The notes under the pieces were generated by a model. The model searched no databases, was not told the DNA's origin, and saw nothing but the letters and a program-made list of their open reading frames with translations. Of a DNA stretch of 64,000 nt, positions 10,132 through 21,505 are shown in pieces. Position 1 is the first letter of the stretch. The number at the start of each line of letters is the position of its first letter. This DNA comes from Aquatica leii (lineage: Eukaryota; Arthropoda; Insecta; Coleoptera; Lampyridae), in the NCBI GenBank assembly GCA_035610365.1, contig CM069435.1, positions 88,817,389 through 88,881,388 on the forward strand, given 5' to 3'. Position numbers and translations under genes: made by a program.

Positions 10132-12732
10132 AATAAATTTCCTTTATATCACTTTCACTTTTTAAAAAAATTTTACTCATTAATTTTAGTTTTAAAAAAT
10201 TGAAAACTGTTTTTGAATACCGGAAACTTCGTTATCGTTATTTCCGTCAGAAAAAAATCTGAGTAATTCTCAAGAGGTTTTACTTTACTTTTCAGCCTTT
10301 CTTAGTTGCGCAGGGAAGGTAAATGAATAGATAATAAAAATTACTGCACTAATCAAGCGATCGGACAAATTTTTTTTAAGTACAGGAATGTTTTGTAAGT
10401 GAATAGAATCTTAGCGAATTTGTATCTAGTAAGTACTTAATCGTTTTTTTGCGATCAAATGGCTATAAGATGCTGATAAGATAAAAAAGCTTCAGTCAAG
10501 TGAAAGCCAAAGGTAAGTTTTTCTCTATGTAATTTTGATAATTGTTTGAAATTAAGTTAACACAATTCCAAAAATACTAATCCATCTCTGTAGTCTAATC
10601 TCATATATTGATTAGGCTCAGTATTAGATGCTAGAATATATAGTTAACTTAGCACTCGACCACTTAGATGGACTACGGAAATAGTTATTTGTATCACTAG
10701 TCCAGAAAGTGCTATTTTGCGAGTATAAGCGTATTTCGGCTTCACCTCGGCCTACAAAAAGCGAATACTCGCAAAATACTTTTAGGACGTGTGATACACA
10801 ACATTTTTTGTGCTGACCTTTATAGTACAAATTAATTAAAAGCAGTTATTTAAGTATTGATTTTTAATAAAAGTTAATAACATATGTTGATAAAACTGAA
10901 ACCTGTAATAACAAAATACAATTGTTTTTGAAATTACTTTGACAATTGCATAATATTATTACAATTTCACTTATATGAAAATAAAACCATTGTTGTTGTT
11001 AGCAATTGTAAGGTATAAGAAAATTTATTATGTTTGTTAAAAAAAAATGTTGTTAGTGCTACTCTAAACAATAACACAGATAATGGTGTATGTTAATAAA
11101 TCTGACAAATTGACACATGACGTTTAATTAATTAATGATTACTAGTGCCAACTTTTAGTTATAAAATTCTACTACACTTTACCGGCCTAGGCCGGAAAAG
11201 TAAAATTTCCGGCCGATTATGATGCCTGTAAAATACGTCAAAACGGAGGGAAGCACAAAGAAATTATTATTTTATGAAACAAAAACAAAATCGTTTCAAA
11301 AACAAAATATAAACAACTTTACAAATTTTAACTACTATGTATATTTACAATAACAAAGACACATATAGAAGGTGAATTAATTTTAGACTTTTATATCATT
11401 TATTAATTTATTAAAAATTGCGCCACAACGATGTAAAAAAATTGCAAAAATCAAAATACGTACATAGATTACGTCGACATAGTTATTTTAATACTCAATA
11501 ATAGACTACATTTAAAATACGCTAATTTTAATTTATAAGAAATTTGAAACACTTACCAGTAACTAATGGGGTCATATAGAAATTCCATTTCACCCTGTAA
11601 AATTACAAGTGTGTTTAATTGTGCCTGACTAAAAAACGCAAAATTGCGTTGTAATCTTTCATAAATTCGGTAGATACAAAATGGCTGGTTTAAACAAGAA
11701 ACGTACCTTATCAGTTATCGTCCTGCTATGCTAACATCAGAAAATCCGACACCCCTAATTACCATAACCGAACGAGTACACTTAAAAAACAACCCGAAAT
11801 AAATAAGTACTTGTGAATTATATAATATTTGAATAAACGAACACTAAATCAAACTAAACACTTAATAAAACGCGTCCGTAACTTTATTCTTTAACCGGCA
11901 GTAAACAAAAGCAGTATCAAGCGTTTGCTTTAAGGTAATATATTTCCATGGTCACTTTGATCATAACTTGAAGAAACGATTTAAAATCACGAATGTTGTA
12001 CAGAGTGATTTGCTAAAAAATTTAAGATTTGTTAGTATTCGATTTCTATAAACTTACACACGAGAATAAGACAATAACATTTTTTTAATCATATAATTTT
12101 TAATAGAGACACTTTCGAAAATACCGAAAGTTGCTATCAACTTTTATTTCAAATAAAATGGTACTTAATTATATTTTTATTGTATTTTGTTTATTTTTTG
12201 TTTTACATTATGAAAAAATACATCAAATATTAGCAGAAACACTTAAGATTTTGTGATTTATGAGCATGTTTTGTTCTGAATACATAACCTCAAAGTAGTG
12301 ATAGCTATTTCAAAAGCCACATATTCACTTATATTAGAATAGAAAAGTGTTTCATCTTCGTCTTCTCAACACATTTACGGTTGTTCTTTACTTTTATACT
12401 AGTATTATAAGTGTACAGTATCTTGTCAGTAATTTAGCACAATTCATATTAAATATCACTTTCGCTCTAGTATTTACTTTTTTAAGAAAATTGTAAAATC
12501 TACTAAAGTTGACAGTGCTGTTGTAAATGCCGTAGACCACACTTTTAGCAAGTCTTTATAGTTAGTTTAGAGTTGTTACGGATTGTATCTACCAAAAAAT
12601 AATTATTAGCAAACGTTGGTAAACGTTTGTCAAGACTTGCAAATGTTTGCAATTTAAAATGTGTCTCCAGAAGCAAAATATTCGCAAACAGCTGTATCTT
12701 TGCCATTATTTGTTCGTGTTCCGCGTGTCAAC
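10132..12732. other. Non-coding region with a hairpin, no gene recognised
   Basis: AT-rich sequence without a credible reading frame. Notable items are an imperfect inverted repeat at 10691-10797 (listed separately), the palindrome CCGGCCTAGGCCGG near 11182, followed by a TTTCCGGCCGA echo, and several short AT-rich repeats. Nothing else could be assigned. Confidence 0.4.
10691..10797. repeat. 107-bp inverted repeat (hairpin, MITE-like)
   Basis: The left arm begins GTATCACTAGTCC and continues to TATTTTGCGAGTAT. The right arm, read in reverse complement, begins GTATCACACGTCC and also reaches TATTTTGCGAGTAT. Arms of about 37-40 bp with a few mismatches enclose a short GC-richer loop (TTTCGGCTTCACCTCGGCC). 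It may be a short MITE or the core of a larger decayed one. No target duplication was identified. Confidence 0.6.
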
Positions 12733-13070
12733 ATGGCTCCGAAAAGAAAACGTTAGTGCCGCGACTTTTATAATTATGTCTGTTTTGATTGAAAACAAGA
12801 ATAGTAAAAAACAAAAAGAGAGCATAAGTTTTGGACATCCCAGTTTTGGAAAACAAGACGGTTAATGCAATTACTACTTGACTTAAAAAGAAATGATAAG
12901 AGTGGGACATTTAAAAATTTTTATCGTATGGCTTTCTGCTTTCGTTAATTGGCCCAAAAATATGTAAACGAGATACAAATTACAAAGATTATATTTCCGT
13001 AGAAGTTAGAATGGCAGTCACACTTTGTTTTTTGGCTACAGGAGATTGCTATAAATAGCCTTATGTATCA
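12733..13070 (+). pseudogene. PIF/Harbinger transposase N-terminal fragment
   Basis: In shifting frames this gives MAPKRKR, then FIIMSVLIENKNSKKQK, then KFWTSQFWKTRRLMQLLLDL and KSGTFKNFYRM, and finally KRDTNYKDYISVEVRMAVTL followed by CFLATGDCYK before a TAG. That order matches the N-terminal helical region of HARBI1/PIF transposases, which read NFLRM...RDTNYR..IS.E.RLA.TLRFLATGDSY. The DDE catalytic region is absent: the sequence stops where the GGCAACACAC array resumes. At least two frameshifts and the stop make it a pseudogene. TIRs and the 3-bp target site were not found. Confidence 0.75.
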
Positions 13071-13074
13071 TAAA

Positions 13075-14375
13075 CGTTAAAAGACATCAAACAAAAAACT
13101 GAATCTAGGCGAAACAAATAATTAAAAAAAAATGTCGCAAATGAGAAAAAATTGACCGTGAGAGAAATAGAGATTTTTATGCAAAAAATGTCGCAAATTA
13201 GGAAAAAATAATGTTACCAATGCAAAAATCTGCTAAAGCGTCTAAATCATGGTTTACATTAGGTACACACACACAACATTTATAAATACTTGAAAAGTTT
13301 AAAAACAAAGCGTTAAATTAAAAACTATAATTAAACAACACAAACAATTGATAAAAAAACGTTGTAAATGCAAAAAAGTTAACTGCGTGAAAAAAATCAA
13401 GTTTTGATTGCAAAAATCTTCTGAAACTTTTAAATTATTGCTTAGGCAGCACACACATCATTCATAAACCTTAAAAGATATCAAATTTAATACTGAATCT
13501 AAGCGAAACAAAAAATTAAAACAAATGTCGCAAATGAGAAAAAACTTGACTTTGTGTGAAAAATAGAGTAATACTTTACGTAACACATATTTATAGATAT
13601 TTGACAACCTAAAAAACACAACGTTAAAATTAAAAACAAAAATTAGTCAACAGAAACGATCTGTAAAAAAACGTTCTAAATTTGAAAAAAGTTACTGCGT
13701 GAGAAAAATAAAGTTTTTGTTGCAAAAAAACTTTTTAATCATAGCTTTGCCAAGACACAACATCCGTAAATGTTTAAAAACTTAAAAAGCAAAACGTCAA
13801 AATTAAATATTAAAATTAGGCAACACAAACGATTTATAAAAAACCGTCGCACATGCGAAAAACGTTGACTGCGGGAGAAAAATTAAGATTCTGTTGTAAA
13901 AATCATTTAAAATACTGCTTAGGCAACATACATAACAATCAATTTTTTTTTAAAAAGGTAAATTAAAAATTAAAGCAAAACAATATGCACAGTTAAAAAA
14001 AATATTACAAACGAGAAAAAAAATTGTTTCGAATGCAAATCAAAATTATAGTTTTAGCACACACTCAACATTCATAAATGTTAGAAAACATCAAAAATAA
14101 ATTGAGAGAAAAGATGAATTTTTAAGATTAGATCTTAGACAACACACATAACTATAGTTTCTATTTAAAAATCTTAAAAAAATTATAAAAATGTCGCAAG
14201 TGCGATAAAAGTTGAATGCATGGGAAATGTGTAGTTTAAGTTGCAAAAATTTTCTAAAACTTTTAAATTATTGGTTAGGCAACACATACAACATTTATAA
14301 ACGTTTAAACAACAAACACAATTTAAAAAAATTTTGCAAATAGAAAAAAATGTTTTCAATACCAAAATCTTTTTA
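13075..14375. repeat. Diverged tandem array, core TTAGGCAACACAC, block 2
   Basis: Cores occur near 13260, 13440, 13580, 13815, 13920, 14050, 14140 and 14275. Units contain the order core - CATTCATAAAT - AAAACGTCAAAATTAAA - second core with CAAACGATTTATAAAAAA - GTCGCAAATGCGAAAAA - TTGACTGCG - GAGAAAAATAAAGTTTTTG. This larger unit of roughly 250 bp, with two cores, is clearest here (13280-13450 and 13600-13740). It is the continuation of block 1 across the inserted elements. Confidence 0.75.
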
Positions 14376-14720
14376 AGCGTTTAGGATTCGTGCGGTACCT
14401 TTCGATGTAGAAGATCGTATTTACATTTAAGGAAACGTAAAAGTGAAATACGAGTGTAAAAGTTGGAGAAGACAGTGAGTGAATGAACTGGAGTTAGTAG
14501 CAGTAGTAAGAGGGAAGAAGTAGAGAAAAAGGGGTGGGTAACGGAGAAAGGGTGTAAAAGAATAAATAAATTAAGTAAAAAATAGAAACCGTGGTGGAAA
14601 AGTATAAAACTGTGACGAACTAGTGAGATTAAGGCGAATAAACAGTATAATCGAGAAGGTCAGCGATAAAAGATAACCTCCTACATTATAATTGAAATTA
14701 ATGCATCTAAATCGAAATTA

Positions 14721-14960
14721 ATGCGAAATCACTACAAGTGGGACGTTTTAAAATACGAAAAAGTAAGAAAAGAAAGTAAGGAAACGAAAAGACAACAAAT
14801 ATTTGAAAGAGGAAAGAAAACAATAAGATCACCGGAAATCAAAAAGATAACGGAGGAAATCGAAGAAAAAATCTCAAGAACAGAAGAAGGAAGGAAAGAA
14901 ATGGAGGAGTTAAAAGAATTAATGAGAGAAATGATGAAACAGATGGAAGAAAATATTTAA
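14721..14960 (+). pseudogene. ORF1-like coiled-coil fragment of LINE copy A
   Basis: 79 codons, almost entirely Lys, Glu, Arg, Met and Ile with heptad-like spacing (for example EEIEEKISRTEEGRKEMEEL), predicting a charged coiled coil. It lies upstream of the endonuclease where a LINE ORF1 belongs. The purine bias of the element by itself produces Lys/Glu/Arg-rich translations, so the assignment rests on position. Confidence 0.45.
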
Positions 14961-15614
14961 GGAAAAAAGCAAGAAATTAAAGAAATGAAAAAAGAAATAG
15001 GAGAAAGGGAAAAGAAGTCAAAGAAAAAAAAAGAGGAACTGGTGGAGAGAATAGAAAAACTGGAGAAAAAAGCGGAAGATAAGGAAAGATAGAACAAGAA
15101 GAATAATACTGTAATAAAGGGGTGGAGAAGTGAAGAACCACAAAAAGGATTTAATATTGATGCTGGAAGAAAAATTAAATGTGAAAGTAGAAGTGAAAAA
15201 GGTGACAGTAATAAACAAAGAGAAGAAAAATGAGATGGTTGTGGCGGAAACGAGAGGGAAAGCAGAAGGTGATGGCGGAGAAGAATAAACTAAGAAATAA
15301 AAGATTATATATAAGTCACGATTTTTGACATGGGAAGAAAGAAAAGTACAAAGAGAAATAAGCTAAGAAAAAAGATCGGAAAGGAAAAGAGGGTACAGGA
15401 AAATGGAGATAAACGAAGGAAGATACATATGAAACAGGAGCCTGAGCAGAGAAAAGGGAGAGAAAATAGCTATAACCAAAGGCCAAAAAACTAAAGGACA
15501 AAAGGGAGGTGATAAAGGAAAGAAGGTTGACGAAATGGCAAAGAAAAATAATTATGAGTGATGGAAAAGGAAAAAAAAGAACGAGGAAAAAAAGAAAGTA
15601 AGAAAGAAGCACAG

Positions 15615-17880
15615 GGGAGAGTATTGTTTTGGAACGTGACGGGAATAAAGAACAAAGAACAGGATTTTTGAAAGTACATCAAGAAACAGGATGTAGTAAG
15701 ATTACAGGAGACATAGATGGAAGAAAAAGAATGGGAATGGTGAGAAAAAGAGTTGCCGGAGGAATTTGAGTGGGTGATGCAACATGCAGAAAGAGAAAAG
15801 AGTAAAGGGAAAGAAAAGAAGGGTATAATAACTGGAATAAAAAAATGGTTGAGTCAGGAAAAGAAAGAGAAAGTGCAACAGAGAAGAAGAGTTGTAAAAA
15901 GGAACATACAGTGGGGAAAAACAAAAATAAAAATAGTAACGGTTTATAGCAATAAAATGAAAGAGACAAAAAAAAGATAGAAGAGATGATAGAAGAGTGG
16001 GAGGAGGGATTGATAATAGTAGGAGGGGACTTCAACGCAAGAATAAGGAAAGAAGGGGTAATACAAGAAAGAAAAGGAACGGGAACGAGACAAACAAAGG
16101 ACAAAGTGATAAATAAAGAAGAAGAAAAACTGCTAGAAAGGTGCAACAAAAAAGAGTAGGAAATAATGAATGGGAACAGAGAAGAAGAAGGAATGGGGGA
16201 GGAGGAAGAGAAGAATCAATAATATATTTTGTAATGACGAATGAAGAGGCTGGAGAAAAGATGAAGACATTTAAAGTGGTAGAAAGGGTAGAGTCAGACC
16301 ACCAATCACTAGAATTAACAATGGAAGGAAAAGAAAGAAAAGAGAGAAAAGAAGATGGAAAGTACATAACGAAAAAAAAGTGGACAGAAGAGGGTATAAA
16401 AAGATATAAAGAAAGAATATGGAAAACGGTATCGGTAGGGAAGGGATTACAAAAGAGTGTGGAGAAAATGAGAAAGATGATGGAGAAAGCAACAGAGAGA
16501 GTCAGATTTAGAAAGTAGAAAGGGGAGAAAACAGGATGGAAGAAATGCTGGGATAGAGAATGCAAGAAAGCAAAGAAAAATGAGAGAGCATTAAGACAGT
16601 GGAAAAAAGGAAGGAAAAAAAGAAGAATACAAAAAAGCAGTAAAAATATACAAGAAAACATGCGAGAGAAAGAAGAAAAAAACTAAAAGAAACAAGAGGA
16701 GCATATCAAAGAAATAAAAACGAAGAAGATGTATAGAAGTACCTAAAGAAAGAAAAGAAATAAACATGACGACAAAGAGAATACAAATTAAAGAATGGGA
16801 AATATATTTTAGAAACCTGCTAGGAGGGGAAGAGCCCAAGCCTGTTTGCAGTATATACAGGGGATCTGGAGGAGACAAGACAACAGGCAGGAGGGATAGT
16901 AGTAGGGAAAGCGAAGGTATAGTTGTTGGCGTATGCGGATGACATAGTGTTGGTGGCTAAGGAGGAAAAGGAATTAAAAGAGATGATAAAAACGCTGAAA
17001 AAATACATGAAAAAAAATGGAAATAAACACGGAGAAAACAAAAATAATGGTATTTAGAAAAAGAGGGGGAGAAAGAAAAAAAGAGGAGTAAAAATGGAGG
17101 GATGAAGAAGTGCAACAAGTGAAGAAATTTACATAGCTGGGCTACACGATGAAGCAGGATAATAAGGAGAGAGAAAACATAAAGGAAAGAGTGAGGGAAG
17201 GTTAATAGGACAAGTGTGGGGTGTGGGGAAAAGGGTATTCGAAATGGATATAGAAAAAAGAAAGCTGTTGTTTGAAAAGTTAATATGATATATGATGTAT
17301 GGGGCGGAAATATGTGGGTGGAAAAAGTGGAGGGAGGTAGAGGGGCTACAGAAAAAATACTGGAGATGGGTTTTGAGACTGGACAGAGATACACCGAGGT
17401 ATTTTGTGAGAGAGGAGGGACAGGTAGCAAAAATAAAAGTAGAGACAAGAAAAAGGACCATAAAATACGAGGAAGAACTGAAGGAAAGAACAGAATGCAA
17501 AATACTGCAAGAATGTTGGAAAGAGATAAAGGGGGGAAAAGTGAAGTACGGGCAGGAGGGTAGAGAAAAGTATTACAAAGAAACGGGTACGCAAGAGAAG
17601 AATATTTAAAGGATATAGAGAATAAAAGCAACAAAAAGAAAAAAATGATAACACGGTTCAGATATGGGAACGAAGAGTTAGATAACAAATACTGCAAAAA
17701 GAAGAACAAAAGTTGTGCAAACTATGTGGAGAAGAGACGGAGGACCTTAATCACATGAGAGATAAATGCAGAGAGTTAAGAGAAGAGGTTATGAAAGTAG
17801 AGGAAATCTTAGAAAAAAACGGAAAAAATCGGAGTGGATGGAAGAAGTATGGAGAAGGAGGAAAAAGTTAAGAGGAGTGG
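15615..17880 (+). pseudogene. ORF2 remnant of LINE copy A (endonuclease, partial RT, C-terminal knuckle)
   Basis: Recognisable motifs in several frames are FWNVTGI and LQET (start of an APE-type endonuclease), IIVGGDFNARI (the endonuclease GDFN motif), LAYADDIVLVAKEE (RT motif C), FEKLI.YMMYGAE and YWRWVLRLDRDTPRYF (region after the RT), and LCGEETEDLNHM (zinc knuckle). Numerous stops and frameshifts interrupt it. The APE endonuclease together with the terminal CCHC knuckle places it with R1/jockey-group LINEs; I cannot name the clade. Confidence 0.75.
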
Positions 17881-17927
17881 AGAGATAATATTATAAAAAA
17901 ATTAGGGCGTGTACTAGTGTACACATG

Positions 17928-18880
17928 TAAGAAGTGAAACTTCTTTATGGCCTTATTTTTCGCAAAATGATCTACATGCAACTTTTCAGAAATTGGTTAA
18001 ATAAAGTTAAATTAGATAAATTTTAAACAAAAGGATTTTATTATCATAGACATGAATACAAATTTTTGTAAATCAATTAACTAATTTTTGTAGATTCAAT
18101 TTCATATTTCAGTTACCATAAGCCATTAATTACAAAAATATATAATAACGATGACAATGATAGTAATAATTCTATTACAATTAATGAAATGCTGTAATAA
18201 TCTTAGTAGCAAAAAGTTAAAGTGAAATAATTGTATTATTTGTATTCATGTCTATGATAATAAAATCCTTTTGTTTAAACTTTATCTAATTTAACTTTAT
18301 TTAACCAATTTCTGAAAAGTTGCATGTATATCAATTAATTGATGTTCATTAAATTAGCAGTCTTATTAATTAATAAATACTATTTTAATGAAATCATATA
18401 CATTGACCGATAGTTACAATAAGAAACTGAGGTTAACCTTAAATATTTTAAATTTAAAATTAGATAAATTTTAAACAAAAGGATTTTATTATAATAGACA
18501 TGAATACAAATAATACAATTATTTCACTTTAACGTTTTGCTACTAAGATTATTACAGCATTTCATTAATTGTAATAGAATTATTACTATCATTGTCATCG
18601 TTCAAACAGAAACTGAGGTTAACCTTAAATATATTAAATTTAAAATGTCATCGTTCAATCAGAAACTGATGTTAACCTTAAATATATTAAATTTAAAATG
18701 TCATCGTTCAATCAGAAACTGAGGTTAACCTTAAATATTTTAAATTTAAAAAATGTGACGATAAAAAATGTGACGATAAAAAATGTGACGCGTAACCAAA
18801 AAAAAAATGTGACGCGTAAGCGAAAAATGTGACGGTAAATTTTTTTCCAACGCCGATAAAGAAGTTTCACTTCAAAAATG
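17928..18880. mobile_element. Composite inverted-repeat element with GAAGTGAAACTTCTTTAT ends
   Basis: The left end has GAAGTGAAACTTCTTTAT at 17931-17948 and the right end its exact reverse complement at 18856-18873, enclosing about 0.95 kb with no reading frame. Inside there is a roughly 90-bp inverted pair (about 17969-18060 against 18243-18333). A second overlapping inverted pair follows (about 18145-18290 against 18455-18600), then a 53-bp minisatellite (18594-18750) and five AATGTGACG repeats (18750-18835). It looks like a non-autonomous DNA transposon that has undergone internal inverted duplications. No clear target duplication was found, and the superfamily is unassigned. Confidence 0.65.
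18594..18750. repeat. 53-bp minisatellite, three copies
   Basis: Three head-to-tail copies starting GTCATCGTTCAA at 18594, 18647 and 18700, nearly identical, each containing CAGAAACTGAGGTTAACC and ending TTAAATTTAAAA. A partial extra copy sits at about 18422-18460, detached by the inverted duplication. Confidence 0.85.
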
Positions 18881-19050
18881 TGAAATGTAAATAGAATCAT
18901 TGAATAATAAATGATGATGGAATGTAATGTAGTAACTGTAAATAGGATTTATTTATTCGTGTCAGAAGCATCGAAAAAAAGGGTAAAATTAATATAATAT
19001 ATCAAGTATATGGAACAATACAACATACAAAGTATATACACATACAAATA

Positions 19051-20652
19051 TCACACATGTTTGGACCAGTAATTGGCCACGTCGAGCGCATTTGGTTTTG
19101 CGTTTACCAGATCCTCCATTGTGCAGGTGGCTGGGCATAGTCGGCATTCCATGAGATGTGTTGTGGTCTCTTCTTCTCCACACTCACATAGGGGGGACTC
19201 GCAGGGGAAGCCCCATTTTATTTTATTTACTTTACATCTCGTTACACCCGCACGAAGTCTATTCAAAGCCTTCCATTTTCCCCAGTTTTCTTTATGCCCC
19301 GGTGGGAGGTCTTCGGTGGGGGTCATCCAATCTTCGCTAAGGTGGCAGCGTGTTCTCCAGAGGGTTTTTCTAGTCTGTTGGGCTGTTTGTGTGAGTTCCT
19401 CGGTGGTACGTAGGAAACTTTTCCTTGATTTGAGCCGTTTATGGGCGGGCTGAAGACCAAATAGGGGGTGTGCTGCAGATGTGGCGGCCTTCTGCTTTTC
19501 CTTCCTAGCCGCCACCTCGCGTCTTATATCGGGGGGTGCAATGCCGGCTAGGCAGTATAATTTTTCGGTCGGTGTCGGTCTTAGACAGCCTGTTATTGTA
19601 CGGCAAGTTTCGTTCAGAGCCACATCCACCTGGCCGGCATGACACGATCTATACCACACGGGACATGCGTACTCGGCTGCCGAGTAGCTTAGAGCCATGG
19701 CACTGGTTCGAAGAACTTGTGGTTTTGCACCCCATGAGGTAGATGTAAGTTTTCGAATGATGTTGTTTCTGGCGGAGACCTTTAGTTTTGTGTTGTGGCA
19801 ATGTTTCTTATAGGTTAGTGTCCGGTCCAGGGTTACTCCCAAGTATTTAGGTGTGGGACAATGTTCCAGGACGGTTTGTTCCCATAGGATCTGCGGTTTT
19901 CTCGAGGCTTGCTTATTGTTTAGGTGGAAGGCACATGTTTGTGTTTTAGCCGGATTTGGCTTAAGATGATTCTTCTTATAGTAGCAGCCAAGTTCAGCAA
20001 GGGCTTCGGACAGCTTCTCTTCGACGCCCTCAAAACTTTTAGCCTGGGCGGTGATGGCGCAGTCATCGGCATAGATGAAGCTTTGCGTACCCGCTGGCAA
20101 GGGCTGATCATTAGTGTAGATGTTGAAAAGCGTTGGGGCCAGGACGCTTCCTTGAGGCAGTCCGTTTCTCTGCGCTCTCCAGCGGCTTCTTCCTCCTTGG
20201 AACTCTACAAAAAACCTGCGATTTTGGAGCAGGTTCTGGATTAGGCGCATAAGGTTAAAGTCTTTCGTCATGTTATATACTTTCTTCAGGAGTATTCTGT
20301 GGTTGACAGTATCATATGCCGCCGTCAGGTCTACGAAGACGGCTCCAGTGATTTTTCGGTCTTCGTAACCATCCTCGATGTGCTGGGTAAGTTTCAGGAT
20401 TTGGGAGGTGCTGCTTTTACCGGTTCTAAAGCCAGCTTGTTGCGGAATTAGATAGGGTTCGATGGCATCCATAAGTCTGTTGAGGATCATTCTTTCGAGG
20501 GTCTTGTACAGGTGGCAGAGCAAGGAGATTGGTCTGTAGCTCTTGGGGTCCTCCTTATCTTTTCCCGGTTTCAGAAAGGCTATGACTCGGGCTTTCCTCC
20601 ATATTTTTGGTAGGATTGCAGATCTCGAGCAATTGTTCATTAGGTCCACCAA
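19051..20652 (-). CDS. ORF2 of the jockey-type LINE, part 3: reverse transcriptase and C-terminal domain
   Basis: 533 open codons. RT motifs appear in order: KPGKDKEDPKSYRPISLL (motif 1), QAGFRTGKSSTSQIL (2), VFVDLTAAYDTVNH (A, with the catalytic Asp), LPQGSVLAPTLFNIYTND (B), FIYADDCAI (C, the YADD box) and KTQTCAFH / TPKYLGVTLDRTLTYKKH (D and E). The C-terminus ends with CECGEEETTTHLMEC, a Cys/His cluster typical of jockey-group LINEs. No inactivating change is visible inside this portion, so the defects lie upstream (TAG at 21523, frameshift near 20678). RT copies the element's RNA into DNA at the nicked target. Confidence 0.9.
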   Translation of the reverse strand: MVDLMNNCSRSAILPKIWRKARVIAFLKPGKDKEDPKSYRPISLLCHLYKTLERMILNRLMDAIEPYLIPQQAGFRTGKSSTSQILKLTQHIEDGYEDRKITGAVFVDLTAAYDTVNHRILLKKVYNMTKDFNLMRLIQNLLQNRRFFVEFQGGRSRWRAQRNGLPQGSVLAPTLFNIYTNDQPLPAGTQSFIYADDCAITAQAKSFEGVEEKLSEALAELGCYYKKNHLKPNPAKTQTCAFHLNNKQASRKPQILWEQTVLEHCPTPKYLGVTLDRTLTYKKHCHNTKLKVSARNNIIRKLTSTSWGAKPQVLRTSAMALSYSAAEYACPVWYRSCHAGQVDVALNETCRTITGCLRPTPTEKLYCLAGIAPPDIRREVAARKEKQKAATSAAHPLFGLQPAHKRLKSRKSFLRTTEELTQTAQQTRKTLWRTRCHLSEDWMTPTEDLPPGHKENWGKWKALNRLRAGVTRCKVNKIKWGFPCESPLCECGEEETTTHLMECRLCPATCTMEDLVNAKPNALDVANYWSKHV

Positions 20653-21505
20653 CCATTTCCTTGTTTGTATGCCGATTTTTGATTTGCTCTACTCTGATGT
20701 CATCAAGGCCAGCTGCTTTACCGCTTTTGCATCGACTAATTGCCTTGTTTATTTCCTCTAGGTTGAAAGGTTCAGACAGTTCTTTGGTCTCTTGGTCGGG
20801 TTGTCTCCGAATCTTCTCCTTTTCGAGCTTGTGGGATCCTACGATTTTGCCATTCTTTATTAGCTGGTGGGCGATTTGATCAGCTCGCACGTTCGTTTGT
20901 GTTGTAGTCTTTGTTGGGTCGTTGGCCAGACGTTTAAGCAGTGACCAGGCTTTTTGACTACTTCTCCCCATATCTAGATCTTCTATTAGGTTTATCCATC
21001 GTTCTCTTTTGGCTTCTGCAATCTGGGAGACGACTTGTTGCCCTTTAGTTATGGTTTCCTGGCTGAACGGGTCTCTTTGGAATAGGTTGTAGTATTCTTC
21101 CAAGAGGGGGGCGGTTTCTGTAGTTATTCCCTGTATGTAGTTTGTTTTACATCCTCGGGGGATTGTAGCTCGGGAACATGTTTTGACTGCCTTCACGAAG
21201 AGTTCGTAGTCTTCCGCGATCGGATTTATATTTTGAACTTTCTCATCTAGCATCTTTGTAAAGCGTTGCCAGTTCGCCTTCTTGAAATTATATCTTCGCC
21301 GAAACCTTATTCTTTGTGGCTGTATGGCCGCATATATTTGGCACATTATCGGGCGGTGTTGGGTCTTCGGTATAGGAGCACATACTGCCTTTTTACACTG
21401 TTGAGCTATTTCTTCGCTGACAAAAAGAAGATCCGGATTATAGCCACGTTGCCATCTTCCACTGTTAAAGGATGGGGGGAGTTTACTGTCATGGATAAGC
21501 GACAT
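20555..21505 (-). pseudogene. ORF2 of the jockey-type LINE, part 2: endonuclease C-terminal half and linker
   Basis: In frame with part 1 beyond the TAG. GYNPDLLFVSEEIA and KTQHRPIMCQI are the conserved Asp-Leu and the S/T-x-H-x-P/x motif at the end of APE endonucleases. The linker leads to EPFNLEEINKAISRCKSGKA, the start of RT motif 0. Near 20676-20680 (five A on the coding strand) a 1-nt shift moves the true reading frame to that of part 3, so the last ~30 codons of this open segment are out of frame. Confidence 0.85.

Larger units (their letters stand above)
14440..17890 (+). mobile_element. Purine-rich LINE, copy A, decayed and internally deleted
   Basis: A non-LTR retrotransposon on the + strand whose sense strand is overwhelmingly A and G. 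In order it has an ORF1-like coiled-coil segment (14721-14960), the endonuclease start RVLFWNVTGI (about 15615) with LQET, and the endonuclease core GGDFNARI (about 16020). The RT motif YADDIVLVA follows near 16935, then the C-terminal domain from 17285 with the terminal Cys/His knuckle LCGEETEDLNHM near 17720. The distance from endonuclease to YADD is too short for a complete RT; the N-terminal RT motifs are missing near 16800-16880. The C-terminal part is closely related to copy B at 23589. Its 3' tail appears displaced to 22152-22205 by later insertions. Confidence 0.8.

Noticed and set aside
10624-10830. 68-codon - strand frame
   Set aside because: It coincides with the inverted repeat at 10691-10797 and has no protein features.
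15018-17709. Several overlapping - strand open frames rich in Phe, Ser, Leu and Pro, up to 250 codons
   Set aside because: They are antisense shadows of the purine-rich LINE on the + strand; stop codons are rare there for compositional reasons and no family motif is seen.
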